Of a stretch of 64,000 nucleotides of DNA, positions 25,937 to 36,872 are shown in pieces. A model generated the notes under the pieces. It had not been told where the DNA came from. It saw only the letters and a list, made by a program, of their open reading frames with translations, and ran no database searches. A program made the position numbers and the translations under genes. Origin of the DNA: Petrosia ficiformis (lineage: Eukaryota; Porifera; Demospongiae; Haplosclerida; Petrosiidae); contig OX345646.1 of the NCBI GenBank assembly GCA_947044365.1, forward strand, positions 6,041,678 to 6,105,677, given 5' to 3'. Positions within the stretch are counted from its first letter, which is position 1. Each line of letters begins with the position of its first letter.

Positions 25937-28869
25937 TTATTTAGACGTATTTAATGCACGGACTTTGTCTTGTACCTGTTTTGTTGTTTTGTCACAGGTG
26001 TAGTTGTTAAGAAAGGTGCGACATTTAGCCAAAGTAGGCGTAGATTTCTTTGACAACTCGTCTTTAAAAAATACTTCAATGGCTTCTAAATAACCACTTG
26101 GAAGTGGAGTGGATTGCTCTGTGTCAAAGAATGTGTAATTTTTTATTATGTGTACACATCTCACTTACCTGTTAGCATTTGCATCCATTTAAATGCACTC
26201 AGAGATTGTTTCCCTCCTTTCCGAACACGATAATATAATTCTGATGTTGCAGAACTGTGGGACATCTGTCGAGACATTGCCTCCATTTCAGGGTTTGATA
26301 GCACTGCTCTTCCTGTTACAGCTCCAGCTTTTCGAACAGCTGTCAAGGATGGAATTCTTGTTAATCCAACTTCAATAGCGTATGCTCTTATAATGTGTGA
26401 ATAGTTGTTTCTAAAGGATAGGCCATTTGCCCTAAGAAGGGCAATGTCACACTCTGCTGATGTAGCAATGTTTGGTCGTATTTCCTCGATGTAGTGATTG
26501 AAAATTGCAGAATCATCAAGAGATAAATATAAAACAGCTGGACCGTATGTTTTAGCAGTCTTGTGATTGCTAACTATAATTTTTAGCATTGTATCTTCAT
26601 CTTCCCCAACATATGTGGCTTCTGCCACTTCTTTAAGAGTCATGTTTATAGCTGGACCTGCTCTTTGGAAATTTTTGTATCCAAAGCAGATAAATAAATA
26701 TGTTGCGATAAAATTTATGTCCTCATCTGAGGACTTTCCTCTGTTTACTATGGTCTCTACTTTAGTTTTTGCAATCTTTGAATGTATCAACTCTTTCAAA
26801 GCCTGCATATCATCATCGGTTGTGTCGACTTCACGTGCTGCCTTATCCCTTGTGTGTGTGATTTTTGCAGTTCGGAAACTTGCTTTCCAAAGACCTACTC
26901 TCTCGATTGTTTTCATCGCAGCATCACTGGTTTTGTACTTGGGAACATCTCTCATTAAGTATCTGAGAGCAGTTTGTACCCTGTCCAATTTTGTGACAAG
27001 GCCATCAGGTCCTATGGCAGTTTTCTGGAGCTTCTCCACATACTGCTTGAGACGATCCGTGTCGAGAAGATTGTCCCATTTTAACTGTGTCGAGTCGGCA
27101 AATGCCAAATATTTCGACACATCTGTGCAAATCTGTCTAGCTTCAACGGAGGATTTGCTGCCTCCGTCGAAGCTAGTCAGATTTTTGTAGAATGCTGCCA
27201 GTTCTTTTGTATTGTCGATGTCATAAAACTCATAACTGCGGGTTGACCCCTTTTTTTTTTGAGCCGTGGGCACCACAATATTTTTATCGACATGTTGACT
27301 AATTTGGAAGCTTTGCTGGATGGTTAGTTGCAACGGATTTCTTTTCATTTCACCTCTCTTTGCAACTCCTGCTTTCTTTGCTTTTGCTAATAGCTCTTTT
27401 CGGGTTGTAGTATCAGTTATTGAATGAACAGATGTTAGATGATTCGATAGTTTTTTCAAGGCTTGTGCTTTACATCCTTCTACAGGACAGTGATAGTATT
27501 TTCTATATTTTTCAAAGTTACCTAAAGTACGGATTGATAATTTAACTCTTTCAGAGACCAGAGTGCAAAACTATGCAGGAAAATGGCTTAAATTTAAGAA
27601 CAAAAATATGCCAACCCGGACCACATCAATGATAGACTGTAACACCATGGCTATTGTGATAGCTCAAGAACAAACCATCCATGAAAGGTTAATTGAATGT
27701 AACATAATTAACTATAACCTACCTAACTGCTGTATAGTATCTTCCTCATCCTCTTTCTCTTCAATGTCTACTTCAGTGTCTGCTTCACCTACTTTATTAG
27801 TTTGATAGTACAATATATCATAAATGCAGAGATTTACCTTTTGATTGTAACCATGGCATTTCACTTGTTGTTATGCCATAATCCCATTCTAATTCTTCAT
27901 CTTCTTGTACATCCTGAATTGAGTACATTCCAAGTCTAGATTTACCTCGGATGGTGATGGGACTGTAGATTCTTGCATTTGGATTACGACTATGGTTCAT
28001 GTACAAACCATACTGATTGTAACGTCTGGTGGCATCATAAAATAAGGTCTTTCTCCCAACTTTGAAGGAAATGCTTCCAGAGGTTTCATTGTTTTTTTCA
28101 TATTCTTTCAATCTTTTGTCATATTGTAATTGATTATATACCCCAGTTGTTTTATATTCGCATAGAAATGTGTGCGATGGTATAGGTTTTAAGGCAAATA
28201 TGCCTCTCCCTTTACTTGTCCCCGTATCTCTAACTTCTATTGGTGCATTGAGGTCTCTTGTGAGACCATCAATGACCTTTTCTTTTATAGTTTGGTGTTT
28301 CCTATATTAATGCATTCTAGAGTTTGTGTTACTAAAAAAGTAACTAACCATATTCTTGTTGACTTCCTCAGTGATGTCTTTCCTTCTTCTTCACTGGAAA
28401 CTGAAGAAAATGAGTTCATATTTGCTTAAAAGTCTATATCAATCTTACAATCTTCCACACTCTCTGAAATGTCTTGAATCGAACCTACTTGTACAAGTAA
28501 CATAAATTAACCTTAAAGCATATGTCATTTTACCTTCATCTGTAATATCTTGTACTGACTCATCATCACTTGAACCTAACAGGTACATAAACTCAAACTA
28601 AATTGTATTGACAACACTTACATTCTAAATGAAGAGATGTTTCTTCTGTACAGCCTGAATTACTGTATTCTTCAGATGTTGACTTCTTGTCACTTGAATC
28701 TAACAATCAAATAAAATAAATTAATTTGTTAAAAATACTTACTTTCTAGATTCAAAAACTCAGGTAAACCTCCAACACTATATTTCTCGCAGGAAAGTGA
28801 AGATTTTGTTTTCTTCAAAACAAAGTCTTCAATGTCGGAATCACTGTCCAAGAGTCTCCTTTTGGACAT
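25937..28869 (-). CDS. SET methyltransferase - zinc finger - tyrosine recombinase fusion (gene A)
   Basis: Nine exons join in phase: 28743-28869, 28622-28699, 28534-28575, 28449-28484, 28349-28400, 27838-28301, 27723-27791, 26169-27545 and 25937-26118. The CDS is 2427 bases, 808 residues, with all introns GT-AG and 41-177 bases long. Residues 1-111 are Ser/Asp/Glu-rich. Residues 112-266 are a KMT5A/SET8-type SET domain: KGRGIFA (142-148), FYDATRR, NHSRNPN (214-220), EELEWDYG and PWL. An acidic linker follows. Residues 309-330 are a C2H2 finger (C-x4-C...H-x4-H). The rest is a Crypton-like tyrosine recombinase with Arg584, Lys618, Arg694, His719 and Tyr728; the His of the HxxR box is Thr691. 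The family chemistry is Lys methylation using SAM and DNA strand exchange through a 3'-phosphotyrosine. Nuclear targeting is inferred. The main risk is that these are two genes; the matching phases argue for one. Confidence 0.85.
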
Positions 28870-29330
28870 GATGAACTCTGGATTACTCTATTGTGAGATA
28901 TGAAGTGAACTAAATTTCATTATTTTACATTAAAATAACTTGTTAATACAAGTAGTATGAACTTTTTAAATTACGCCATTTTGTTTCACAACTCTGTCCA
29001 CTTGTGACAAGTTAAGTAGTTATTCCACTGACCAATTATCAAAACAAAGACTCAAGTACTCTTTATTTTATAGCTCACTTTACTATAAAACAGACCTTTG
29101 TAAAAATGGCTACCTTACAATTAGTCAATTAGTAATACTATATAATTACAGAAAATGGTGTTTAGTTTAAATATTAAAGAATAATGTACATATAATAGTA
29201 CAATTACCAGTTAATTGTAGTTCAGAAGTTGAAAAATTCAGCAAACTTGATAGAAATCCAAAGAAATATTTTGAAGGTGTGGCATTTAAATGGAGGCTAA
29301 AATCAAATAAAGGAAGTGAAGGTATTGGAA
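28870..29330. other. 5' flank of gene A
   Basis: This AT-rich sequence lies directly upstream of the gene A ATG. No convincing TATA box or other gene is seen. The promoter is presumably here, which is inference from position. Confidence 0.4.
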
Positions 29331-29880
29331 TAAAATTAGAATGCAATAAATGGTATTTCATGTAATTTAAAATAATTTGATGCAATTGCAAAGTAGTGAA
29401 TGCAAATTAGGGTAATTCAACGGAATTTGAAAATAAGGGAATGCAAAAAGTATTTCATTGTAATTCAAAAAAGTGAATTCAAGTAATTTTGACTAAGTAG
29501 AATTAGAAAATAATTGAACCTAAATTAAAGGTATTTGATGGTAATTGATTGCAAGCAGTTACAGTTACATGATACTTCAATCAAATTAGCCAATTCTTAA
29601 CAATTGAAAGTGTTTGAATGTAATTTGAAGAGAACTGAATATAATTAGAAGCTAAACAGAGGAAATTGAAGGTATCCCAATGGATTTTGAATTCAGTGAA
29701 GTAATTTAATTTAATTCAGTGTAATTTGCATTTTAAGTGTGATGCAATGTAATTTGGCTGTATTTGAATGTAATAATTGAAAGTAATTGAAGGTCTTCAA
29801 TTGTACCAAATCATTGAATGTAATTGAATGCAATTTGATGTAATTGAATGTAATCACATCTGAAGTATGCATACTTTAAT
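29331..29880. repeat. Degenerate TAATTGAATG-rich stretch
   Basis: Loose repeats of GTAATTTGAATG, AATTGAATGCAATTTGATG and similar fill about 550 bases with no fixed period. It mirrors the composition of 24.0-24.35 kb on the far side of gene A. No gene is seen. Confidence 0.65.
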
Positions 29881-30390
29881 TTTCTTGTGGGACATATGTG
29901 ATTTCTCAAGAATGGTACTTTTTACTATGGCAGGACAACACTATTGGAATTCTCATCCCCGATGAACTCCATTGCATCATTCATTATGTGAAGGGACATA
30001 TATGTCCCTATGTCCCTTTCAGAAATGAAAAAGTTTCAGAATGTTTCTATTATTGTACTGAGGAGACATCCTTTCAGGGTTAACTCCTATAGAACAATTG
30101 AAGCTATACAAATTTTCGAAGTTATATTTTTAAAATTATGTCCCTGAAATATGTCCCTTTCATTATTGTAGTAGTATGAAAATGCCCTATATAGTGCATC
30201 ACTTGTAGGATGAAATTCCTACCTGTTGTGTATGGGTATGGTTTCCCAAACTTAATTTGTTTGGGGGAGGGACATATAAATTATGTCCCTATTTAGGGTT
30301 TATGGTGGGACGGAATGTACTCTCCCTGGGGTTTCACCACAGAAAATTATAGAGAGCTCTGAAGCTTGTAAGTTGTGCAGGGCACATTTA
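29881..30390. repeat. Palindromic GGGACATA motifs in AT-rich sequence
   Basis: Copies include GGGACATATATGTCCC at 29993-30008 and GGGACATA-TAAAT-TATGTCCC at 30269-30289, with several single half-sites between. Short frames here carry stops. This is the start of the palindrome-rich zone between genes A and B1. Confidence 0.75.
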
Positions 30391-32415
30391 TATTGCAGGG
30401 ACATATGTCCCCCTTAGGGATTTTCTCCAAATTTGGTAGGTGCAGTTGGTATTAGGAGTAGATTAAAAGGTGTGAATATTTTCTTCCAGGGTCAATGGAA
30501 AATAGGAATACCCCAAAATTCAAAAATATGAAAATTTTTTTTTCAATGAAAATTGAAGAGTAGGAGGAGACAAGCAACATATTAAAATACCAGGCTTGTT
30601 GGAGCTTTCCTTAACGAAGTACCCCAAACAGGGACATATTTTAGGGACATATTCCAGGGTTCCAGAATGGAGGAAGGAAGGGAAGATTAAACTATCAGGG
30701 TGTGGTTAGTAGAGATGGAGTAGCACAACCACACTGTAAATTTAAACGCAGATCATTATGAAAATTGAGGGACATATGTCCCTTTGGGGGATTTTACAAT
30801 AAGTAGTGCAATGGAATGTACTCCCACTAGAGTTTCACCACAAAAATGTATAGAAAGTTTGGAAGCTTGTAAAGGGTTCAGGGCAAAATATTTCTGAAGG
30901 GACATATGTCCCTGTTAGGGATTTTCTCCAAATTTGGTAGGTGCAGTTGGTATTAGGAGTAGATTAAAAGGTGTGAATATTTTCTTCCAGGGTCAATGGA
31001 AAATAGGAATACCCCAAAATTCAAAAATATGAAAATTTTTTTTTCAATGAAAATTGAAGAGTAGGAGGAGACAAGCAACATATTAAAATACCAGGCTTGT
31101 TGGAGCTTTCCTTAACGAAGTACCCCAAACAGGGACATATTTTAGGGACATATTCCAGGGTTCCAGAATGGAGGAAGGAAGGGAAAATTAAACTATCAGG
31201 GTGTGGTTAGTAGAGATGGAGTAGCACAACCACACTGTAAATTTAAACGCAGATCATTATGAAAATTGAGGGACATATGTCCCTTTGGGGGATTTTACAA
31301 TAAGTAGTGCAATGGAATGTACTCCCACTAGAGTTTCACCACAAAAATGTATAGAAAGTTTCGAAGCTTGTAAAGGGTTCAGGGCAAATTTTTCTGAAGG
31401 GACATATGTCCCTGTTAGGGATTTTCTCCAAATTTGGTAGGTGCAGTTGGTATTAGGAGTAGATTAAAAGGTGTGAATATTTTCTTCCAGGGTCAATGGA
31501 AAATAGGAATACCCCAAATTCAAAAATATGAAAATTTTTTTTTCAATGAAAATTAAAGAGTAGGAGGAGACAAGCAACATATTAAAATACCAGGCTTGTT
31601 GGAGCTTTCCTTAACGAAGAACCCCAAACAGGGACATATTTTAGGGACATATTCCAGGGTTCCAGAATGGAGGAAGGAAGGGAAGATTAAACTATCAGGG
31701 TGTGGTTAGTAGAGATGGAGTAGCACAACTACACTGTAAATTTAAACGCAGATCATTATGAAAATTGAGGGACATATGTCCCTTTGGGGGATTTTACAAT
31801 AAGCAGTGCAATGGAATGTACTCCCACTAGAGTTTCATTACAAAAATGTATAGAAAGTTTGGAAGCTTGTAAAAGGTTCAGGGCAAAATATTTCTGAAGG
31901 GACATATGTCCCTGTTAGGGATTTTCCCCAAATTTTGTGGGTGGAGTTGGTATTGGGGGTAGAATACATTGTAAGAAGATTTTCTTCCAGGGTCAATGGG
32001 AAGTATGGAAACCCCAAAGTTCAAAAATATGAAAAATTGTTTTTCAATGAAAATTAAAGAATAGGAGGAGACAAGCAACACATTAAAATACCAGGCTTGT
32101 TGGACCTTTCCTTAATGGGAAACCCCAAACAGGGACATATTTTAGGGACATATTTCAGGGTTCAGGAATGAAAGTAGGTAGAGAAGATTGCACTATCAGG
32201 GTGTGGTTAGTGGAAATGGAGTAGCACAACGCCATTACTAAATTTGCGGCAAGCATATTTGAAATTTGAGGGACATATGTCCCTTTGGGGGAAATCAACC
32301 AGATATACCAGGGAAATGAGGAAAGGTGGACAAATGTACAGGTGAAATTTCAAGCCCTGAAATTGCCAAAAAAGTGTCCAGGGCACAAATTTTCTATCGA
32401 GGGACATAAAAGGGA
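30391..32415. repeat. Four ~500-base tandem units with paired 14-base palindromes
   Basis: The block TTTTCTCCAAATTTGGTAGG recurs at 30421, 30922 and 31422 and, diverged, at 31922, giving a period of 500-501 bases. The perfect palindrome GGGACATATGTCCC occurs at 30398, 30769, 30899, 31270, 31399, 31769, 31899 and 32270, with spacings alternating about 371 and 130. Each unit also has the direct half-site pair GGGACATATTTTAGGGACAT. No gene is seen. Confidence 0.95.
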
Positions 32416-33543
32416 CATATTTTGAATTTTTTCTAGTTCTACAGTTTAGGCCAGGGTTTCACTAGGGTACTTGGGGTTTGGAATGTACATGTCTAGTGTA
32501 GTGTATTCCCCAACTCATGAAGCCATACAAAATACCTTTCCTGTATAAGGCAAAAATTAATTTCCGAAAAATGACGAAATTAAAACAACAATAACTCAAA
32601 AAGTAAGTACTGGTTTGAAAAAGTAAAAGCATTTTTGAAATGAGCATAAAAAGAGCTTTCTAACGGTATATTTATCAATGGGTTTTGAACTAATTTAAAG
32701 TGTTTAGTCTTAAAGTGTACCTTATTCAAACTGCCCCTATTCCGCGGTCTTTGCGCGGATTAATAGGGTATTTGGGGTTCAGTGAGATAAAAGATTGGGC
32801 TTTCATTCAGTGTTGGTTGCATGTTTATAGCATCTTCACAAGCGGAGATATTAATCGACAAACTTGAACTTATAAAAAAATTTCCATATACTTTATGTTT
32901 GAAGCTTAATAACTCCAACATCTAAAGGTCTATTGACTTGATTTTTGGAACTGAGAAAGGTCTATTTTTCTTCTAGAGATTGGCAGTGACTAGAAGTTTT
33001 AAAACCTTTTATTTTTTGAGTTATTTGAAGTTAAATGAGGTACGGTTAACACCGGAAATGGGCGGGTCAGTGCAAAGTTTAGGCATTCAAATTAATGCTC
33101 ACGTGACGTAGATTACGAATCCGTTGAGACCTGGATTTGGGGAAATTTTGCTTCTCAGGTATATAGGGTTTAGGGTTTAGGGACATAACATCTTCACGCA
33201 AAAAAATGGTCTTCACACACACAAAAACATTCTGTGACAGTGACAGTTAACTGAATGGAAAAGCTCACCCAAAACTAATAGTTGTATTCCTGCCTGAAAA
33301 CTTGAGAAAATAAAAATTTGAATGACATCGCATCCTTCTTGACAACATCAAAAAGTGCATGATATGACTGGTGGGTTCTAAAGTGCAATGACATCGCATC
33401 CATCTTGTCAACATCAAAAAGTGCAGGTACATGACTCATGGGTTCTAAGAAAGCATGAGGTCAGAACAGTTCAACATAAATACAGGGGAAGGACAGAGCA
33501 GAGTGAGAGAGAAAAAAATGTGAAGAATACTGTGTGTGTGATA
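32416..33543. promoter_or_regulatory. Intergenic region upstream of gene B1
   Basis: This holds AT-rich sequence with two related lines (AGGGTACTTGGGGTTTGG at about 32464, AGGGTATTTGGGGTTCAG at about 32765), a CTCACGTGA box at 33098, and AGGGTTTAGGGTTTAGGG at 33164 running into GGACATAAC. A 66-base direct duplication (AATGACATCGCATCC at 33321 and 33387) lies just before the gene. An upstream in-frame ATG at 33388 sits in the second copy. A promoter is inferred from position only. Confidence 0.45.
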
Positions 33544-36024
33544 ATGTCTGACTTACCAGATGAACCCGTCGATGTTGTAGTCCACAAACAGATTTTCCAA
33601 GGCATAAGGAGAGACGACATACACCTCATACCTTGTGGAGAGCTGATCAAAAGGTTCAAGTTGCTGGAACTATATGACAACAGTACCTTGAGTCGCAGGA
33701 GAATGAAGATGGGCATTGTCACATGCCTAGCACTGCCAGCAGAAATTTCAATTCTGAGAAAAGAAAAGATCATATCGTCAAGCACTAACAGGTGCATACT
33801 GATGGACAAAAACAGTGCAGAAAGATACATTGAAGCCATTCTCAAAAGCAGAGGGGTATCTGTTGACAGCTTGCAACAAAATGTAACGAAAGAACCCCTC
33901 CACACTGCTCCTGATCACACAACAGAAAACATGGACACAACTGGTACTGATATTGAGCAGGCAGACATCGTATCCGAGGGCAATTCACTCCGGGAAGACC
34001 AAAGCCTTGCAGTTGAAGTCATTTCGGACTCAGAGACCGTCACACATTCGTCTCCCATTCAAAAACATCCACCAGGACCACACATTGTGATCAGCGAAGA
34101 CGACGGAAGTCACACTGCAATTAATGATATGGAAGTAGTGCCTTGGATTTCTGATGTAGAAACTTCAACTAAACAAGCATCTACAAAAGGCAGCACGAGA
34201 GGCCGCAAGGGTACTCCTCCATTGCCCGAGGACCTCATGAAAAAGATCGAAGGACTGGACACTTTCTATGCAGCTCCTTTCAATCACGAGAGGAAAGGAA
34301 AGCCTCTGAGTAGTATAACGTTAAACAAAACCAAAGAACAGATACTCTGTGAGCTTTGAATTTTTTTTAGCATTTTTTTTAGAATTTTAGAAGCCTGTTG
34401 TATAACCCCCACATTAATATCCTTCTTTCTCTATTCCTTTCCAAAGATTTTTTTGAGTACTGCAAAAGAACGGAGGAAACGTTACAATTTGGCCTCGTTC
34501 TGGACAAAGCCTTGCTAGACAAATTCCTGCTATTCATGAGAGAGGAAAAAAACTCCACTCCGGGAACACTGTGTTGTTACTGTCAGGCACTCGTACGTGC
34601 AGTAAAATATGCCGACAAAGAAGAGAAAACAACACAGTTACAAAATCTCCACAGGTACATCAGTGTCTTCCAAAAGGAGGCAGAGCTCAACAGAGATAAG
34701 TCCTGGGAGGAACTAAAAGCCAAAGGACGTTGGCTATCGTGGTAAGTATTTGTTTGTTGTTTTTTTTTTTAGTCTGACAATCAGACTTCTGATGGGGCAA
34801 TTCAGATACATGTGTTGTTATACAGCCATTCTGTTTTCGTGTAGGAAGGAAGTCTTGGAGGTCCTCGCACAGTTGAACGATGACTACAACTCGTCCACTG
34901 ATTGGGAGAGGATCAAACTTTCCCGATCACTTCTTGTTGTGTTAGTGTACACGGCCATTCCTCCGGGACGTGGAAGGGAATACAGAGAATTGCACTTCAA
35001 GATTCACGAGAGTGAAATAACGGGACCTTACGAAAGCAGATTGCACAAAAACATTTTGCACTTTTCACCTTACGAGGGGAAGGCCATAATGTACATTACC
35101 GATCACAAGACAGGACATTCAACTGGACCACAAATGATCTCTTGTCCTGATGACAGCTACTTCATGAACGTCCTGTCAGACTACCTCTTACGCTATCGCA
35201 ACAAGATACCAAACAGTTCGAAATCAACCATTCTCTTTCTGGTGAGTTCCACGCACGTACATGTACATGTGTGACTGTCAACTATTTGTCTGATTTGTCG
35301 TGAGTGACACTCGCCTTGTTTCTCTCTCTCTCTCTCTTTCTCTCTCTAGGATGATGACGGTGGATGCTATAATTCCAAGAATTGGACTAAATACATTCAA
35401 TCAATATTCTACAAGTACACGGGAGTTGGTGGAGTATCAATACATGCATTGCGGTCGTCGTTTGTCACATTTGCCGGCAACGAATCGACGGAAGCAGTGA
35501 TGGAAAGTATTGCCGTGGCAATGCGACACTCTAGAAGATATCAGCAGGACATCTACGACAAGAGGACCATCAACGAAAGAGTGAAACCAGGTGTCCACTT
35601 TGCTTCAAAACAAGTCCTGCAAGCACTACGTCGTCCACCGCCAGCCATAGATGTAACATCACCAAAGAAAATGTGCAAAAGCTTAGAGGATATCAGTGAC
35701 GAGGACTCAGATGATCCAACAAGCTCAAATGTCGTCGTTCCCGGAGAAAGTGTTGCCATGATTGCCAACGATTCAACTGAGAGATGTCCAAAGTTAATTT
35801 TTGCAAAAGTCCTTGAGATAAATGCCACAACAAAAACGGCACTATTAAACGAATTAGTGGAGACATTTCCCGGATACTATCGTCTCAAGATCGCTTCAAA
35901 CAGGTGGGAAGAAAAACTCTCTTGTTTGATTACAGGTATTGACTTGGTGTACTCACGTGAGCACAGGGCATATGAACTCAGGACTCCTCTTGACGATATC
36001 ACCCAAATACAAACACTCCAGTGA
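33544..36024 (+). CDS. Crypton-like tyrosine recombinase (gene B1)
   Basis: Four exons join in phase: 33544-34348, 34447-34741, 34845-35241 and 35350-36024. The CDS is 2172 bases, 723 residues. Residues 1-268 are an N-terminal domain with a basic start and a Ser/Thr-rich acidic tail. Residues 270-366 look like the helical core-binding domain (LVLDKALLDKFLLFMREE). The catalytic domain has PPGRGREYREL (Arg409 or Arg411), DHKT with Lys455, HALR (His531, Arg534), RHS (His559) and Tyr568 nine residues on. This is the full tyrosine recombinase set, expected to cut and rejoin DNA through a phosphotyrosine. The C-terminal ~130 residues may be a small beta-barrel domain. I chose ATG 33544 because the upstream ATG lies in a direct repeat. 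The YR class is certain; Crypton-like is inferred from the intron-bearing stand-alone YR. Confidence 0.85.
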
Positions 36025-36181
36025 ACCTGCATTAAATGTAACATATATATATATATATATATATATTAATGCTAAATAATTATTTTAATCTTGGTTTTCA
36101 TATCATTATTATAACTATGATCATAATAATTATTGACAATTAATTAATTATAATAAATATATATATTTAATAATTATATAT

Positions 36182-36231
<50 letters not shown>

Positions 36232-36242
36232 ATATATATATA

Positions 36243-36286
<44 letters not shown>

Positions 36287-36621
36287 TGTCATCACTATAA
36301 CGATTATTTTATTATCGTAATTATTGTATATATATATTATATATAATTATATAATTATATTATATATATATATATATATATAATTATTATAATTATCACA
36401 TACCTCATTATTACTTACAACGATTCAGACAACCCGCGACGCTGGTTCTCTCCATTTACACTGGGTCTAAATTTCACTGAAGCTAGTGCTATTGTAGGGT
36501 TTCCCCTACAGACTACTCAGATTCAACTTCTGGATGAAGCAACTTTTAGCATAGAGCTCACGTGATGTGTTAAATCTAGGCCCAGCATTTCAATTAAACG
36601 TGGTGTAAATTTTTCTATGAC
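36025..36621. repeat. AT microsatellites and gene B2 5' region
   Basis: From 36040 to 36390 long (AT)n and TATATAAT runs dominate. At 36420-36620 the sequence turns more complex, with a CTCACGTGA box at 36557 similar to that upstream of B1. The gene B2 start codon follows at 36622. Confidence 0.8.
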
Positions 36622-36833
36622 ATGGATACGAGCATGGAGAGCTTCAAGCGTGTCATTGAAGGTACATGTAAATGTGTATGATAAATGCTTCAATAGTTAC
36701 TAGTTCATATGTGTATATATATATATATATATAATGTAATTGCATATAAAAAGTATATACATATATATATATATATAATTATGGAGTACTCTATTTGTGT
36801 AGTACCAACAGTGATGCATTTCTGTAGTATATA

Positions 36834-36872
<39 letters not shown>

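Noticed and set aside
26567..27190. A 207-codon plus-strand frame opposite gene A
   Set aside because: It is the antisense shadow of the recombinase exon and shows no domain.
29167..29391. A 74-codon minus-strand frame upstream of gene A
   Set aside because: It lies in AT-rich degenerate repeat sequence with no splice or domain support.
30391..32415. The ~500-base palindrome-bearing repeat as a CRISPR array
   Set aside because: The genome is eukaryotic, the intervals are themselves repeated, and there are no cas genes.
33388..33543. The upstream ATG at 33388 as the start of gene B1
   Set aside because: It lies in the second copy of a 66-base direct repeat, and the added 52 residues look like translated non-coding sequence. 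It cannot be excluded without RNA data.
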